A DNA stretch of 64,000 nt from the NCBI RefSeq assembly GCF_021726475.1, contig NZ_JAKJRU010000001.1, positions 372,001 to 436,000 of the forward strand. The letters run 5' to 3'. Positions within the stretch are counted from its first letter, which is position 1; every line of letters starts with the position of its first letter. The position numbers and the translations under genes are program-made. Of the stretch, positions 1 to 7,627 are shown in pieces. The stretch is from Pseudomonas oligotrophica. Its GTDB lineage: Bacteria; Pseudomonadota; Gammaproteobacteria; Pseudomonadales; Pseudomonadaceae. Below the pieces are notes generated by a model. That model did not search any database. It was not told where the DNA came from and worked only from the letters and a program-made list of their open reading frames with translations.

Positions 1-151
1 GCTGCAGCTGGACTACGAAGGCGAGCTCTTGCATGCCGACTACAGCGCATCGCTGGCCGGCGATTACTTCAACATGCGCAAGCTGTCGATCTTCGGCGGC
101 TCCAACGAAATCCAGAAGAACATCGTCTCGAAGATGATTCTCGAGCTGTAA
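1..151 (+). CDS. acyl-CoA dehydrogenase, C-terminal fragment (5' end outside window)
   Basis: The frame from base 2 reads 49 codons to the TAA at 149-151. It contains the C-terminal acyl-CoA dehydrogenase signature around SIFGGSNEIQKNIVSKMIL, where the GGSNEIQ-type loop contributes to FAD/dimer contacts in the family. Only the tail of the last helical domain is visible, so substrate cannot be inferred. A second acyl-CoA dehydrogenase starts 11 bp downstream, so the two are probably co-transcribed and may act as a heteromeric pair, as seen in several steroid or branched-acyl catabolic operons; that pairing is inference. Confidence 0.85.
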   Translation, partial: LQLDYEGELLHADYSASLAGDYFNMRKLSIFGGSNEIQKNIVSKMILEL

Positions 152-162
152 GGGGGCACGCC

Positions 163-1305
163 ATGGACTTCAAACTGACTGAAGAGCAGCAGATGCTGCA
201 AGACACCGCGGCGCGCCTGGTGCGTGACGCCTACCCATTCGAGCAGCGCGAGCAATTCAGCGCGTCCGAGCTGGGCTTTTCCGCCGAATTCTGGGCGCAG
301 CTGGGCGAGCTGGGCCTGACTGCGGTGCCATTCTCCGAGGACATCGGCGGCTTTGGTGGTAGCGGCGTGGAAACCATGCTGGTCATGACCGAACTGGGTC
401 GCGGCCTGACGCTGGAGCCCTATCTGCAATCGGTAATCTTTGGCGGCGGCCTGCTCAATCAACTGGGCAGCGACGCGCAGAAAGAAGATCTGCTGCCGCA
501 GGTCGCGGCCGGTTCGCTGCAACTGGCGGTCGCGTTCGACGAGCCGCAGAGCCACTACAACCTGAACGATGTACAGACCCGCGCCGAAGCGGTCGACGGC
601 GGCTATCGGCTCTCCGGACGCAAGGCCGTGGTCATCGGCGGGCACAGTGCCGGGCAGATCATCGTTTCCGCGCGCAGTTCCGGCGACAGCCGCGACGAGG
701 CCGGCATCAGCCTGTTCCTCATCGACCCGAACGCCCAGGGCGTCAGCCGTCGCGTCTACCCGACCATCGACGGGCGCAAGGGCTGCGACCTGTTCCTCGA
801 CAACGTACAGCTGGGTGCCGAGGCGCTGCTTGGCGAGCTGGGCAATGCCTTGCCCGCGCTGCGCTACCAGCAGGGCCGCGCCATCGCCGCGCAGTGCGCC
901 GATGCGCTGGGCAGCATGGATGAGGCCTGCAAGCTGACCCTCGATTACCTGAAGACGCGCAAGCAGTTCGGCGTGCCGATCGGCAAGTTCCAGGTTCTGC
1001 AACACCGCATGGTGGACATGCAGACCGAGCTGGAACAGGCCACCAGCATGGCGATCCTCGCCGCGACCTTTGCCGATGGCGAAGACACCGACGAGCGCAG
1101 CCGCATCATCGCCGCCGCCAAGTACATCTGCGCCCGCGCCGCGCGCAAGGTGGCCGAGGAAGCGATCCAGCTGCATGGCGGCATCGGCATGACCTGGGAA
1201 TACAACCTCGCCCACCACGCCAAGCGGCTGGTGATGATCGCCCACCAGTTCGGTGACGACGATCATCACCTGAAGGCCTATGCGAAGTTGCTGCAGGTAG
1301 CCTGA
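163..1305 (+). CDS. acyl-CoA dehydrogenase family protein
   Basis: A 380-residue FAD-dependent acyl-CoA dehydrogenase, full family length. It has the N-terminal helical domain (start DFKLTEEQQMLQDTAARLV), a central beta domain and a C-terminal helical domain with KTRKQFGVPIGKFQVLQHRM near residue 267 and the C-terminal IQLHGGIGMTWEY motif. The family oxidises acyl-CoA to 2-enoyl-CoA and passes electrons to ETF. The ATG is preceded by a purine-rich AAGGGGG at a suitable distance. It lies 11 bp after another acyl-CoA dehydrogenase, so one operon is likely. The substrate class is not readable from sequence alone. Confidence 0.9.
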   Translation: MDFKLTEEQQMLQDTAARLVRDAYPFEQREQFSASELGFSAEFWAQLGELGLTAVPFSEDIGGFGGSGVETMLVMTELGRGLTLEPYLQSVIFGGGLLNQLGSDAQKEDLLPQVAAGSLQLAVAFDEPQSHYNLNDVQTRAEAVDGGYRLSGRKAVVIGGHSAGQIIVSARSSGDSRDEAGISLFLIDPNAQGVSRRVYPTIDGRKGCDLFLDNVQLGAEALLGELGNALPALRYQQGRAIAAQCADALGSMDEACKLTLDYLKTRKQFGVPIGKFQVLQHRMVDMQTELEQATSMAILAATFADGEDTDERSRIIAAAKYICARAARKVAEEAIQLHGGIGMTWEYNLAHHAKRLVMIAHQFGDDDHHLKAYAKLLQVA

Positions 1306-1320
1306 AAGCGGCGGCCGGCC

Positions 1321-1397
1321 GTAGGGTGGAAAACGCCGAAGGCTTTTCCACCGATCTACACCGAGCCGGTGGAAAATCGCGGTGCGAGTTTTCCTCC
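1321..1397. repeat. paired hairpin repeat with GTAGGGTGG head
   Basis: Two adjacent inverted repeats fill the gap between convergent genes. The first (1321-1352) begins GTAGGGTGG and pairs GGTGGAAAA with TTTTCCACC. The second (about 1366-1397) pairs GGTGGAAAA with a degenerate TTTTCCTCC. A very similar pair recurs at 16704-16781. These look like REP/BIME-type extragenic palindromes and may also work as a bidirectional transcription barrier. Confidence 0.7.
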
Positions 1398-1411
1398 GGA
1401 TGCCCGGCGGA

Positions 1412-2278
1412 TCAGGCCTGCTGCAGCGCCGGCAGCAGGTGCGGTTCCCACAGCGCGTCGCGCAGCGCCGGACGGAAGAAACCGAAGTGGCCGATGCGCG
1501 CGACGCCGACATCGGCTGGGGCGATGCGGTGCATGGTCTTCGGCGCCGAGCGGTAGAAGCCGTGCAGCGCGGCGGTGCTCTGCGCCGACATCATCTCGTC
1601 GTCGCTGAACGAGAGCGATACCAGCGGCGTGGTCACCGCGTCGAAGGCGCGCTGCATCGGTTCGCCCTCGGCGCCGACCAGATACTCCGGGTGCAGGCAC
1701 CAGCGCCGCCACTGGCGGATCACCCCGGCCGGCAGGTCGCCGACCGCGCCGATGCGCTTGCCGGGGAAGTAGCCGAACAGCGGCGTCAACAGCGGCGCCA
1801 GGCCGTGCCACAGCAGCCAGGCCTGCCGGCGGATCTGCGGGCTGTTGTCGCGCCAGTAGCCGCTGCCGGCGGCGATGGTGATGATCCGCGCGATGCGCTG
1901 GTGCCCCTCCACCAGCGGGACGATCTGTGCGCCCAGGCTATGGCCCAGCCAGAACAGCGGCAGGTCGCCGGCCGCCGCGCTGAGCGCATCGAGCACCGCG
2001 CTGCCGTCGTCGCGGGCCCAGCCGAGGACGTCCACTTCCAGCTCGCGCAGCGGGCCGCGGGCCGACTCGCCGATGCCCTGGTAGTCGAAGGTCACCACCA
2101 GGTAGCCGCGCTCGGCGAGCCAGCTGGCGAAGTCGCGATAGAAGCGCTGCGGCACGCCGATGGCCGGCGCCAGCAGCACTGCGCCCAATGGCTCGCCCGG
2201 CGGGTGGTACCAATGGCTGGCCAGCGGCTGGTCGCGGCGGTTCTGCAGGAGGCGGGCGTGGGAAACGGGGGCGCGCAT
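1412..2278 (-). CDS. alpha/beta hydrolase
   Basis: A 288-residue alpha/beta-hydrolase-fold protein. The nucleophile elbow WLGHSLGAQ (GxSxG) lies near residue 113, preceded by the strand and loop VTFDYQGIGESARGP typical of the fold. The N-terminal part carries a PPGEPLGAVLLAPAIGVPQ oxyanion-strand-like region. There is no signal peptide, so a cytoplasmic esterase-like enzyme is expected. It is divergent from the TetR gene at 2373, with a palindromic operator candidate between them, so it is probably the target of that repressor. The substrate is unknown. Confidence 0.8.
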   Translation of the reverse strand: MRAPVSHARLLQNRRDQPLASHWYHPPGEPLGAVLLAPAIGVPQRFYRDFASWLAERGYLVVTFDYQGIGESARGPLRELEVDVLGWARDDGSAVLDALSAAAGDLPLFWLGHSLGAQIVPLVEGHQRIARIITIAAGSGYWRDNSPQIRRQAWLLWHGLAPLLTPLFGYFPGKRIGAVGDLPAGVIRQWRRWCLHPEYLVGAEGEPMQRAFDAVTTPLVSLSFSDDEMMSAQSTAALHGFYRSAPKTMHRIAPADVGVARIGHFGFFRPALRDALWEPHLLPALQQA

Positions 2279-2341
2279 GTTGTGGTTCTCCGCTGCGGGC
2301 AGGGTAGATGCGTGGCAGTATAGGGCGGCTGGAAAATTGTT

Positions 2342-2358
2342 CTAGAAGATTATTCTAG
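2342..2358. promoter_or_regulatory. palindromic operator candidate for the adjacent TetR regulator
   Basis: A perfect inverted repeat, CTAGAA-N5-TTCTAG, lies in the gap between the divergent hydrolase and TetR genes, 14 bp before the TetR ATG. TetR-type repressors typically bind such palindromes in divergent promoters. Assignment to this regulator is by position only. Confidence 0.5.
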
Positions 2359-2372
2359 TGAATGGAGCGCCC

Positions 2373-2954
2373 ATGCCCGGCCGTGACCGCAAGCACCAGA
2401 TTCTCCAGGCCGCCCTGGCCTGCTTCACCGAACAGGGCGTCGACGCCACCACCATCGAGATGATCCGCGACCGCTCCGGCGCCAGCATCGGCAGCCTCTA
2501 TCATCATTTCGGCAACCGCGAGCGGATCATCGCTGCGCTCTACCTCGAAGGCATCGGCCAGTACGCCGCGCTGCTGGAGGCGGGACTGGGCGATTCGCCC
2601 GACGCCGAGGCCTGCATCCGGCTGTTCGTCACCGGCTACATCGACTGGGTGGTGGCCAACCCGGACTGGGCACGCTTCATCCTGCACAACCGCGGGCGGG
2701 TCGAGGCTGGCGAGCGCGGCGACCAGCTGCGCGAGGCGAACCGCGTCCACGGCGAGCGGATCGCCGCGATCCTGCGCCGGCACCGCGAGGCCGGGGCGTT
2801 CAAGGCGATCCCGGGCGAGTGCTTTGTCTCGGTGGTCATCGGCCCGGCGCAGGACATGGCGCGCAACTGGCTGGCCGGGCGCAGCAAGCGGGCGCTGGCC
2901 GAGTACCGCGACTTGCTGGCGCAGATCGCCTGGGACAGCGTGCGGGCGTCGTGA
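2373..2954 (+). CDS. TetR/AcrR family transcriptional regulator
   Basis: A 193-residue regulator. The N-terminal helix-turn-helix spans about residues 8-52, with ILQAALACFTEQGVDATTI and the recognition-helix region GASIGSLYHHFGNRERI. The C-terminal all-helical region is the usual TetR ligand/dimer domain. ATG 2373 is chosen because GGAG sits 5 bp upstream and the conserved HTH spacing fits; an in-frame GTG at 2358 would overlap the palindrome. It is divergent from the alpha/beta hydrolase, suggesting local autoregulated control. The inducer is unknown. Confidence 0.88.
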   Translation: MPGRDRKHQILQAALACFTEQGVDATTIEMIRDRSGASIGSLYHHFGNRERIIAALYLEGIGQYAALLEAGLGDSPDAEACIRLFVTGYIDWVVANPDWARFILHNRGRVEAGERGDQLREANRVHGERIAAILRRHREAGAFKAIPGECFVSVVIGPAQDMARNWLAGRSKRALAEYRDLLAQIAWDSVRAS

Positions 2955-2966
2955 GTGTGGCTGGGG

Positions 2967-3749
2967 TCAGACGCCGAGGCTCTCGATATCGCGGGCGAGC
3001 ATCTCCAGCTGCTGCGCCAGCGAACCCCGGAGGGTTTCCTCGCTGAGCTGGAACGAGGGTGCGCCGCAGGTCAGCGCCATGATGCTGCCGTCGGCCAGGC
3101 GCAGCGGCACGCCGGCGGCGCGTACGTTGCGGTCCCAGTCGCCGAGCGACAGGCAGAAGCCGTCGCGCTGGTAGTCCTCGAACGAGGCATGCAGCGCGGC
3201 TTCGATCGCCGGCCAGTCGGCGCCGTGCTTGGCCGCCAGGGCGGCCAGCAGGTGTTCGCGCTCCTTTTCCGGGGTGGCGGCGAGAAAGGCGCGGCCGGCG
3301 GCGGTAGTCGCCAGCGGCAGGCGTACGCCGGCGTCCATGCGCAGGGTGGTGACCTCGGCCGGGCGGCAGTTCTCCACGTAGATCATCGACAGCCGGTCGC
3401 GGCAGGTCAGGCCGACGGTGGTCTGGGTACGGCGGGCGAACTCGTCCATGTACGGCTTGGCCAGCTGGCGTACGCGCAGGTTGGAGACGTAGGCGTAGCC
3501 CAGCGCCAGCACGCCGGAATCGAGCTGGTACTTCTCCAGCTGCGGCGAGTAGCTGAGGTAGCCGAGCCGGGTGAGGGTGTAGGTCAGGCGCGAGATGGTC
3601 GGCTTGGGCAGGCCGGTGATGCGCGCGATGTCCTGGTTGCCGAGCACCACGGAGCCGTGGGTGAAGGCGCGCAGCACGTCCAGCCCACGGCCCAGGGCCT
3701 CGACGAACTTGCGGTCCTTCGGCGGGCTGCTGTCTTCGGTGTCGCTCAT
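2967..3749 (-). CDS. IclR family transcriptional regulator
   Basis: A 260-residue IclR-type protein. The N-terminal winged helix has LGRGLDVLRAFTHGS and the recognition helix ITGLPKPTISRLTYTLTRLG, residues about 17-62. The C-terminal effector-binding domain contains RLPLATTAAGRAFLAAT and the terminal ALTCGAPSFQLSEE motif. IclR members regulate carbon-source catabolism, usually aromatic or acetate/acyl pathways. The target is unknown. It ends 12 bp from the convergent TetR gene and is divergent from rpmB. An imperfect palindrome at 3848-3867 in the upstream region could be its operator. Confidence 0.88.
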   Translation of the reverse strand: MSDTEDSSPPKDRKFVEALGRGLDVLRAFTHGSVVLGNQDIARITGLPKPTISRLTYTLTRLGYLSYSPQLEKYQLDSGVLALGYAYVSNLRVRQLAKPYMDEFARRTQTTVGLTCRDRLSMIYVENCRPAEVTTLRMDAGVRLPLATTAAGRAFLAATPEKEREHLLAALAAKHGADWPAIEAALHASFEDYQRDGFCLSLGDWDRNVRAAGVPLRLADGSIMALTCGAPSFQLSEETLRGSLAQQLEMLARDIESLGV

Positions 3750-3847
3750 AGGTATCGTGCTTTGCGGCTGTGTCGGCGGTGGCGAACGATAGCAGATCGC
3801 CGGGCGCGCGGCAGTGCGCGACGGCCGTCGCGCCCGTGGCGACCATT

Positions 3848-3867
3848 CGGTTGGAAAAACCAATCCG
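3848..3867. promoter_or_regulatory. imperfect inverted repeat, IclR operator candidate
   Basis: CGGTTGG-AAAAA-CCAATCCG is a near-palindrome about 100 bp upstream of the IclR start and just upstream of the rpmB -35 box. Its size suits an IclR-type dimer site. No experimental motif for this regulator is known to me, so the link is positional. Confidence 0.3.
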
Positions 3868-3870
3868 CGC

Positions 3871-3899
3871 TTGTTGCACCAGGGCCTTTCTGATATAAA
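3871..3899 (+). promoter_or_regulatory. sigma-70 promoter of rpmB-rpmG
   Basis: TTGTTG (3871-3876), a 17-bp spacer and TATAAA (3894-3899) form a good housekeeping promoter. Predicted transcription starts near 3906, giving a leader of about 140 nt before the rpmB ATG. Confidence 0.6.
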
Positions 3900-4045
3900 G
3901 CAGCGCTCTTTTCTAGGGGCACGCTTTGTTGACCTGCAGCGTAGCCGGTAAGACCCCATGAAACGTGGCGCCAGGCGCCAGATGACAATTGAATTCAAGC
4001 GGCCAACCCATGCCGGGTTGGGCATGTGGTTTAGAGGGCTGAGGC

Positions 4046-4282
4046 ATGTCGAGAGTCTGTCAAGTTACCGGTAAGGGTCCGGTAACCGGGAACAACATTT
4101 CCCACGCGAACAACAAAACCCGTCGTCGTTTCCTGCCGAACCTGCAGCACCATCGCTTCTGGGTCGAGTCCGAGAAGCGCTTCGTGCGTCTGCGCGTTTC
4201 CGCCAAGGGCATGCGCATCATCGACAAGCGTGGCATCGACGTCGTTCTGGCCGAGCTGCGCGCCCGCGGCGAAAAGGTTTAA
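4046..4282 (+). CDS. rpmB: 50S ribosomal protein L28
   Basis: A 78-residue L28, full length for gamma-proteobacteria. The opening [20 protein letters not shown] and the basic [12 protein letters not shown] stretch are diagnostic, and it ends with [11 protein letters not shown]. It is a structural component of the large ribosomal subunit. The next gene is rpmG, 11 bp downstream with an AAGGAG ribosome-binding site, the conserved rpmB-rpmG order. The pair is driven by the promoter at 3871 and closed by the terminator after rpmG. Confidence 0.98.
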   Translation: MSRVCQVTGKGPVTGNNISHANNKTRRRFLPNLQHHRFWVESEKRFVRLRVSAKGMRIIDKRGIDVVLAELRARGEKV

Positions 4283-4293
4283 GGAGAGCAATC

Positions 4294-4449
4294 ATGCGTG
4301 ACCTGATCCGTTTGGTGTCCAGCGCCGGTACCGGCCACTTCTACACCACCGACAAGAACAAGCGCACCACCCCCGACAAGATCGAAATCAAGAAATTCGA
4401 TCCGGTCGTTCGCAAGCACGTGATCTACAAGGAAGCCAAGATCAAGTAA
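4294..4449 (+). CDS. rpmG: 50S ribosomal protein L33
   Basis: A 51-residue L33, too short to appear among longer open frames. It reads [20 protein letters not shown] at the start and ends YKEAKIK. The version lacks the zinc-binding cysteine pairs of the C+ L33 paralogue, so it is the zinc-independent form. AAGGAGAGCAATC before ATG 4294 gives a strong Shine-Dalgarno. It is co-transcribed with rpmB and followed within 25 bp by an intrinsic terminator. Confidence 0.98.
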   Translation: MRDLIRLVSSAGTGHFYTTDKNKRTTPDKIEIKKFDPVVRKHVIYKEAKIK

Positions 4450-4470
4450 TTGATCGGCCCTTGAACGAAG

Positions 4471-4497
4471 AACCCGCCAATCGGCGGGTTTTTTCGT
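4471..4497 (+). terminator. Rho-independent terminator of rpmB-rpmG
   Basis: AACCCGCC-AATC-GGCGGGTT stem with an immediately following T run. It closes the ribosomal operon and lies just past the 3' end of the convergent transaminase gene. Confidence 0.9.
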
Positions 4498-4525
4498 TTC
4501 CGGGACTGCTCCTGCTGGCGCCGGC

Positions 4526-5851
4526 TCAGGCGCTGGTGCGGATGGCATCGGCGAAGCGTTCGACGATCGCGTCGATATGCGGCCTGTCGATGATCAGCGC
4601 CGGCGACAGCGCGATGATGTCGCCGCTGGCGCGTACCAGCAGGCCCTTCTCGAAGGCCTGGCGGAACACCTCGTAGCCGCGCTTGCCGACGCCGTCCTGG
4701 TGGGCGGCGAACTGCACGCCGGCGACCAGCCCGACGCAGCGGATGTCGATCACGTGCGGCAGCTCGCGCAGGCTGGACAGCGCATCCTGCCAGTAGTCCT
4801 CCAGCTCGATGGCCTTTTCGAACAGGCCCTCGCGTTGGTAGATCTCCTGGGTCGCCAGGGCGGCGGCGCAGGCCACCGGATGGCCGGAGTAGGTGTAGCC
4901 GTGGAACAGCTCGATGGCGCTCTCCGGCCCGCCCATGAAGGCCTCGAACAGGTGGTCGGCGACGAACACCGCGCCCATGGGCACCGCACCGTTGGTCAGG
5001 CCCTTGGCACAGGTGATGATGTCCGGCAGCACGCCCCAGCGCTGCGCGGCGAAGGCCTTGCCGACCCGGCCGAAGCCGGTGATGACCTCGTCGAAAATCA
5101 GCAGGATGCCGTGCTTGGCGGTGATCTCGCGCAGGCGCTGCAGGTAGCCGACCGGCGGCAGGATGACCCCGGCCGAGCCGGACATCGGCTCGACGATCAC
5201 CGCGGCGATGTTTTCCGCGCCATGCAGCGTCACCAGCCGCTCCAGCTCGTCGGCCTTCTCCACCCCATACTGCGGCAAGCCGCGGCTGAAGGCGTTGCGC
5301 GCCAGGTCGAGGGTATGCGGCAGGTGGTCGACGCCCGGCAGCAGGGCGCCGAAGGCGCGGCGGTTGTTCGGCATGCCGCCGACCGAAATACCGCCGAAGC
5401 CGACGCCGTGATAGGCCAGCTCGCGGCCGATCAGGCGGGTGCGGGTACCCTGGCCGATGGCCCGCTGGTAGGCCAGCGCGATCTTCAGCGCGGTGTCCAC
5501 CGACTCGGAGCCGGAGTTGGTGAAGAACACCCGGTTCAGCCCCGGCGGGGTGATGCCGCTGAGCTTCTCGGCCAGTTCGAACGGCAGCGGGTGGCCCATC
5601 TGGAAGGTCGGTGCGAAGTCCATCTGCGCGACCTGGCGGCTGACCGCCTCGCTGACTTCGCGGCGGCCGTGGCCGGCGTTGCAGCACCATAGCCCGGCGG
5701 TGCCGTCGAGGATCTGCCGGCCGTCGCTGGCGGTGTAGTAGAGCCCCTCGGCCTTGACCAGCAGCCGCGGGCTCGCCTTGAACTGGCGGTTGGCGGTGAA
5801 GGGCATCCAGAAGTGATCGGGCGAGGCGCTGGGATGGAAATCGTTGGCCAT
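4526..5851 (-). CDS. omega-amino acid:pyruvate aminotransferase (class III, PLP)
   Basis: A 441-residue class III aminotransferase. The PLP lysine is K283 in ITCAKGLTNGAVPMG, preceded by the LLIFDEVITGFGR aspartate motif. The N-terminal HFWMPFTANRQFKASPRLL and FTNSGSESVDTALKIALAY are characteristic of the beta-alanine/omega-amino acid:pyruvate transaminases. ATG 5851 is preferred over a TTG six codons upstream because GGAG lies at normal spacing. It is divergent from kauB, and the order rpmB-rpmG-transaminase-kauB matches my recollection of P. aeruginosa PA5316-PA5312, where the transaminase is called GabT2. Likely role: transamination of GABA, putrescine or other omega-amines in polyamine catabolism. 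Substrate preference is inferred. Confidence 0.88.
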   Translation of the reverse strand: MANDFHPSASPDHFWMPFTANRQFKASPRLLVKAEGLYYTASDGRQILDGTAGLWCCNAGHGRREVSEAVSRQVAQMDFAPTFQMGHPLPFELAEKLSGITPPGLNRVFFTNSGSESVDTALKIALAYQRAIGQGTRTRLIGRELAYHGVGFGGISVGGMPNNRRAFGALLPGVDHLPHTLDLARNAFSRGLPQYGVEKADELERLVTLHGAENIAAVIVEPMSGSAGVILPPVGYLQRLREITAKHGILLIFDEVITGFGRVGKAFAAQRWGVLPDIITCAKGLTNGAVPMGAVFVADHLFEAFMGGPESAIELFHGYTYSGHPVACAAALATQEIYQREGLFEKAIELEDYWQDALSSLRELPHVIDIRCVGLVAGVQFAAHQDGVGKRGYEVFRQAFEKGLLVRASGDIIALSPALIIDRPHIDAIVERFADAIRTSA

Positions 5852-5939
5852 GGCTAGCTCCGGCGGCAAGGCGGGGATCGGCGGCTATGCTGTTGCGCAC
5901 CGGCAGGCGCCTGCGGCAACGGCGATGCCCGAGTCTATG

Positions 5940-5960
5940 TTTAATAAAACGAACAAAACA
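5940..5960. promoter_or_regulatory. AT-rich motif shared with the spuI/spuA intergenic region
   Basis: GTTTAATAAAACGAACAAAAC lies between the divergent transaminase and kauB genes. A close relative, GTCTATAAAAATGAACAAG, lies at 19439-19457 between divergent spuI and spuA. Both stand out as AT-rich in GC-rich DNA and both serve polyamine genes, so they could be a common operator (for example for a PauR/BauR-type regulator) or just promoter cores. Confidence 0.4.
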
Positions 5961-6109
5961 AGGCGATCCGGCGGCTTCCGTAAAAAATATTGATAGCCTC
6001 GGGCCGCTGGTTTAGGGTGCCTGAACCCCGGGCCGGCCAGTCGCGCCGAGCCCTCGCGCGGCCCGTTGCGCGGCCGGCACCATCGACCATCCGAACAAGA
6101 GGACGCTCC

Positions 6110-7603
6110 ATGACCACCCTGACCCTCGCCGACTGGCAACAGCGTGCCCGCGACCTGCACATCGAAGGCCGCGCCTTCATCCAGGGGCAATACCGGCCGG
6201 CGGCCGCTGGCGAGGTGTTCGATTGCATCAGCCCGGTGGACGGCCGGCAGCTGGCGCAGGTCGCCAGTTGCGACGCGGCCGATGCCGAGCAGGCGGTGGC
6301 CAGTGCACGGGCGGCGTTCGACAGCGGCGTCTGGTCGCGCCTGGCGCCGGCGCGGCGCAAGGCAGTGCTGGTGCGTTTCGCCGCGCTCATCGAGGCCCAT
6401 CGCGAGGAGCTGGCGCTGCTGGAGACCCTCGACATGGGCAAGCCGATCAGCGATGCGCTGGCGGTGGACATTCCCGCCGCGGCGCGGGCGATCCGCTGGA
6501 GCGGCGAGGCGATCGACAAGGTCTACGACGAGGTCGCCGCGACCCCCGAGGACCAGCTCGGGCTGGTCACCCGCGAGCCGGTGGGGGTGGTCGCCGCCAT
6601 CGTGCCGTGGAACTTCCCCCTGCTGATGGCCTGCTGGAAGCTCGGCCCGGCGCTGGCCACCGGCAACTCGGTGATCCTCAAGCCGTCGGAGAAGTCGCCG
6701 CTGACCGCCATCCGCGTCGCCCAGCTGGCGCTCGAGGCCGGCATCCCGGCCGGCGTGCTCAACGTGCTGCCGGGCTACGGCCACAGCGTCGGCAAGGCGC
6801 TGGCCCTGCACATGGACGTCGACACCCTGGTCTTCACCGGCTCGACCCGCGTGGCCAAGCAACTGATGGTCTACGCCGGCGAGTCGAACATGAAGCGCGT
6901 CTGGCTGGAGGCCGGCGGCAAGAGCCCGAACATCGTCTTCGCCGACGCCCCGGACCTGGCCGCGGCGGCCGAGGCGGCGGCCAGCGCCATCGCCTACAAC
7001 CAGGGCGAGGTGTGCACCGCCGGTTCGCGCCTGCTGGTCGAGCGCTCGATCCGGGAGCGCTTCCTGCCGATGGTGGTCGAGGCGCTCGGGCGCTGGAAGC
7101 CGGGCAACCCGCTGGACCCGGCGACCAACGTCGGCGCGCTGGTCGACAACGGCCAGCTGGAAACCGTGCTCGGCTACATCAAGGCCGGGACCGATGCCGG
7201 CGCCAAGGTGCTGCTGGGCGGCCGGCGGGCCTTGCAGGAAACCGGCGGCATCTTCGTCGAGCCGACGATCTTCGACGGGGTGGACAACGCCATGAAGATC
7301 GCCCGCGAGGAAATCTTCGGCCCGGTGCTCTCGGTGATCACCTTCGACAGCGCGGAGGAGGCCGTGGCCATTGCCAACGACACGCCCTACGGCCTGGCTG
7401 CCGCCGTGTGGACCGCCGACCTGTCCCGCGCGCACCGCACCGCCCGGGCCCTGCGCGCCGGCAGCGTGTGGGTCAACCAGTACGATGGCGGCGACATGAC
7501 CGCGCCCTTCGGTGGCTTCAAGCAGTCGGGCAACGGCCGCGACAAGTCGCTGCACGCCTTCGACAAGTACACCGAGCTCAAGGCCACCTGGATCAAGCTG
7601 TAG
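6110..7603 (+). CDS. kauB: aldehyde dehydrogenase, gamma-(Glu-)aminobutyraldehyde type
   Basis: A 497-residue NAD(P)-dependent aldehyde dehydrogenase. The catalytic cysteine is C302 in NQGEVCTAG and the general base E267 in LEAGGKSPN; the cofactor loop is FTGSTRVAK. It closely follows the PuuC/KauB family that oxidises gamma-glutamyl-aminobutyraldehyde, aminobutyraldehyde and related products of polyamine and arginine catabolism. ATG 6110 follows AAGAGGACGCTCC. It is divergent from an omega-amino acid transaminase that would generate its aldehydes, as in the P. aeruginosa kauB locus. The upstream AT-rich motif is shared with spuA. Confidence 0.9.
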   Translation: MTTLTLADWQQRARDLHIEGRAFIQGQYRPAAAGEVFDCISPVDGRQLAQVASCDAADAEQAVASARAAFDSGVWSRLAPARRKAVLVRFAALIEAHREELALLETLDMGKPISDALAVDIPAAARAIRWSGEAIDKVYDEVAATPEDQLGLVTREPVGVVAAIVPWNFPLLMACWKLGPALATGNSVILKPSEKSPLTAIRVAQLALEAGIPAGVLNVLPGYGHSVGKALALHMDVDTLVFTGSTRVAKQLMVYAGESNMKRVWLEAGGKSPNIVFADAPDLAAAAEAAASAIAYNQGEVCTAGSRLLVERSIRERFLPMVVEALGRWKPGNPLDPATNVGALVDNGQLETVLGYIKAGTDAGAKVLLGGRRALQETGGIFVEPTIFDGVDNAMKIAREEIFGPVLSVITFDSAEEAVAIANDTPYGLAAAVWTADLSRAHRTARALRAGSVWVNQYDGGDMTAPFGGFKQSGNGRDKSLHAFDKYTELKATWIKL

Positions 7604-7627
7604 CCGCGACGGCTACTGCCGGGCTCG

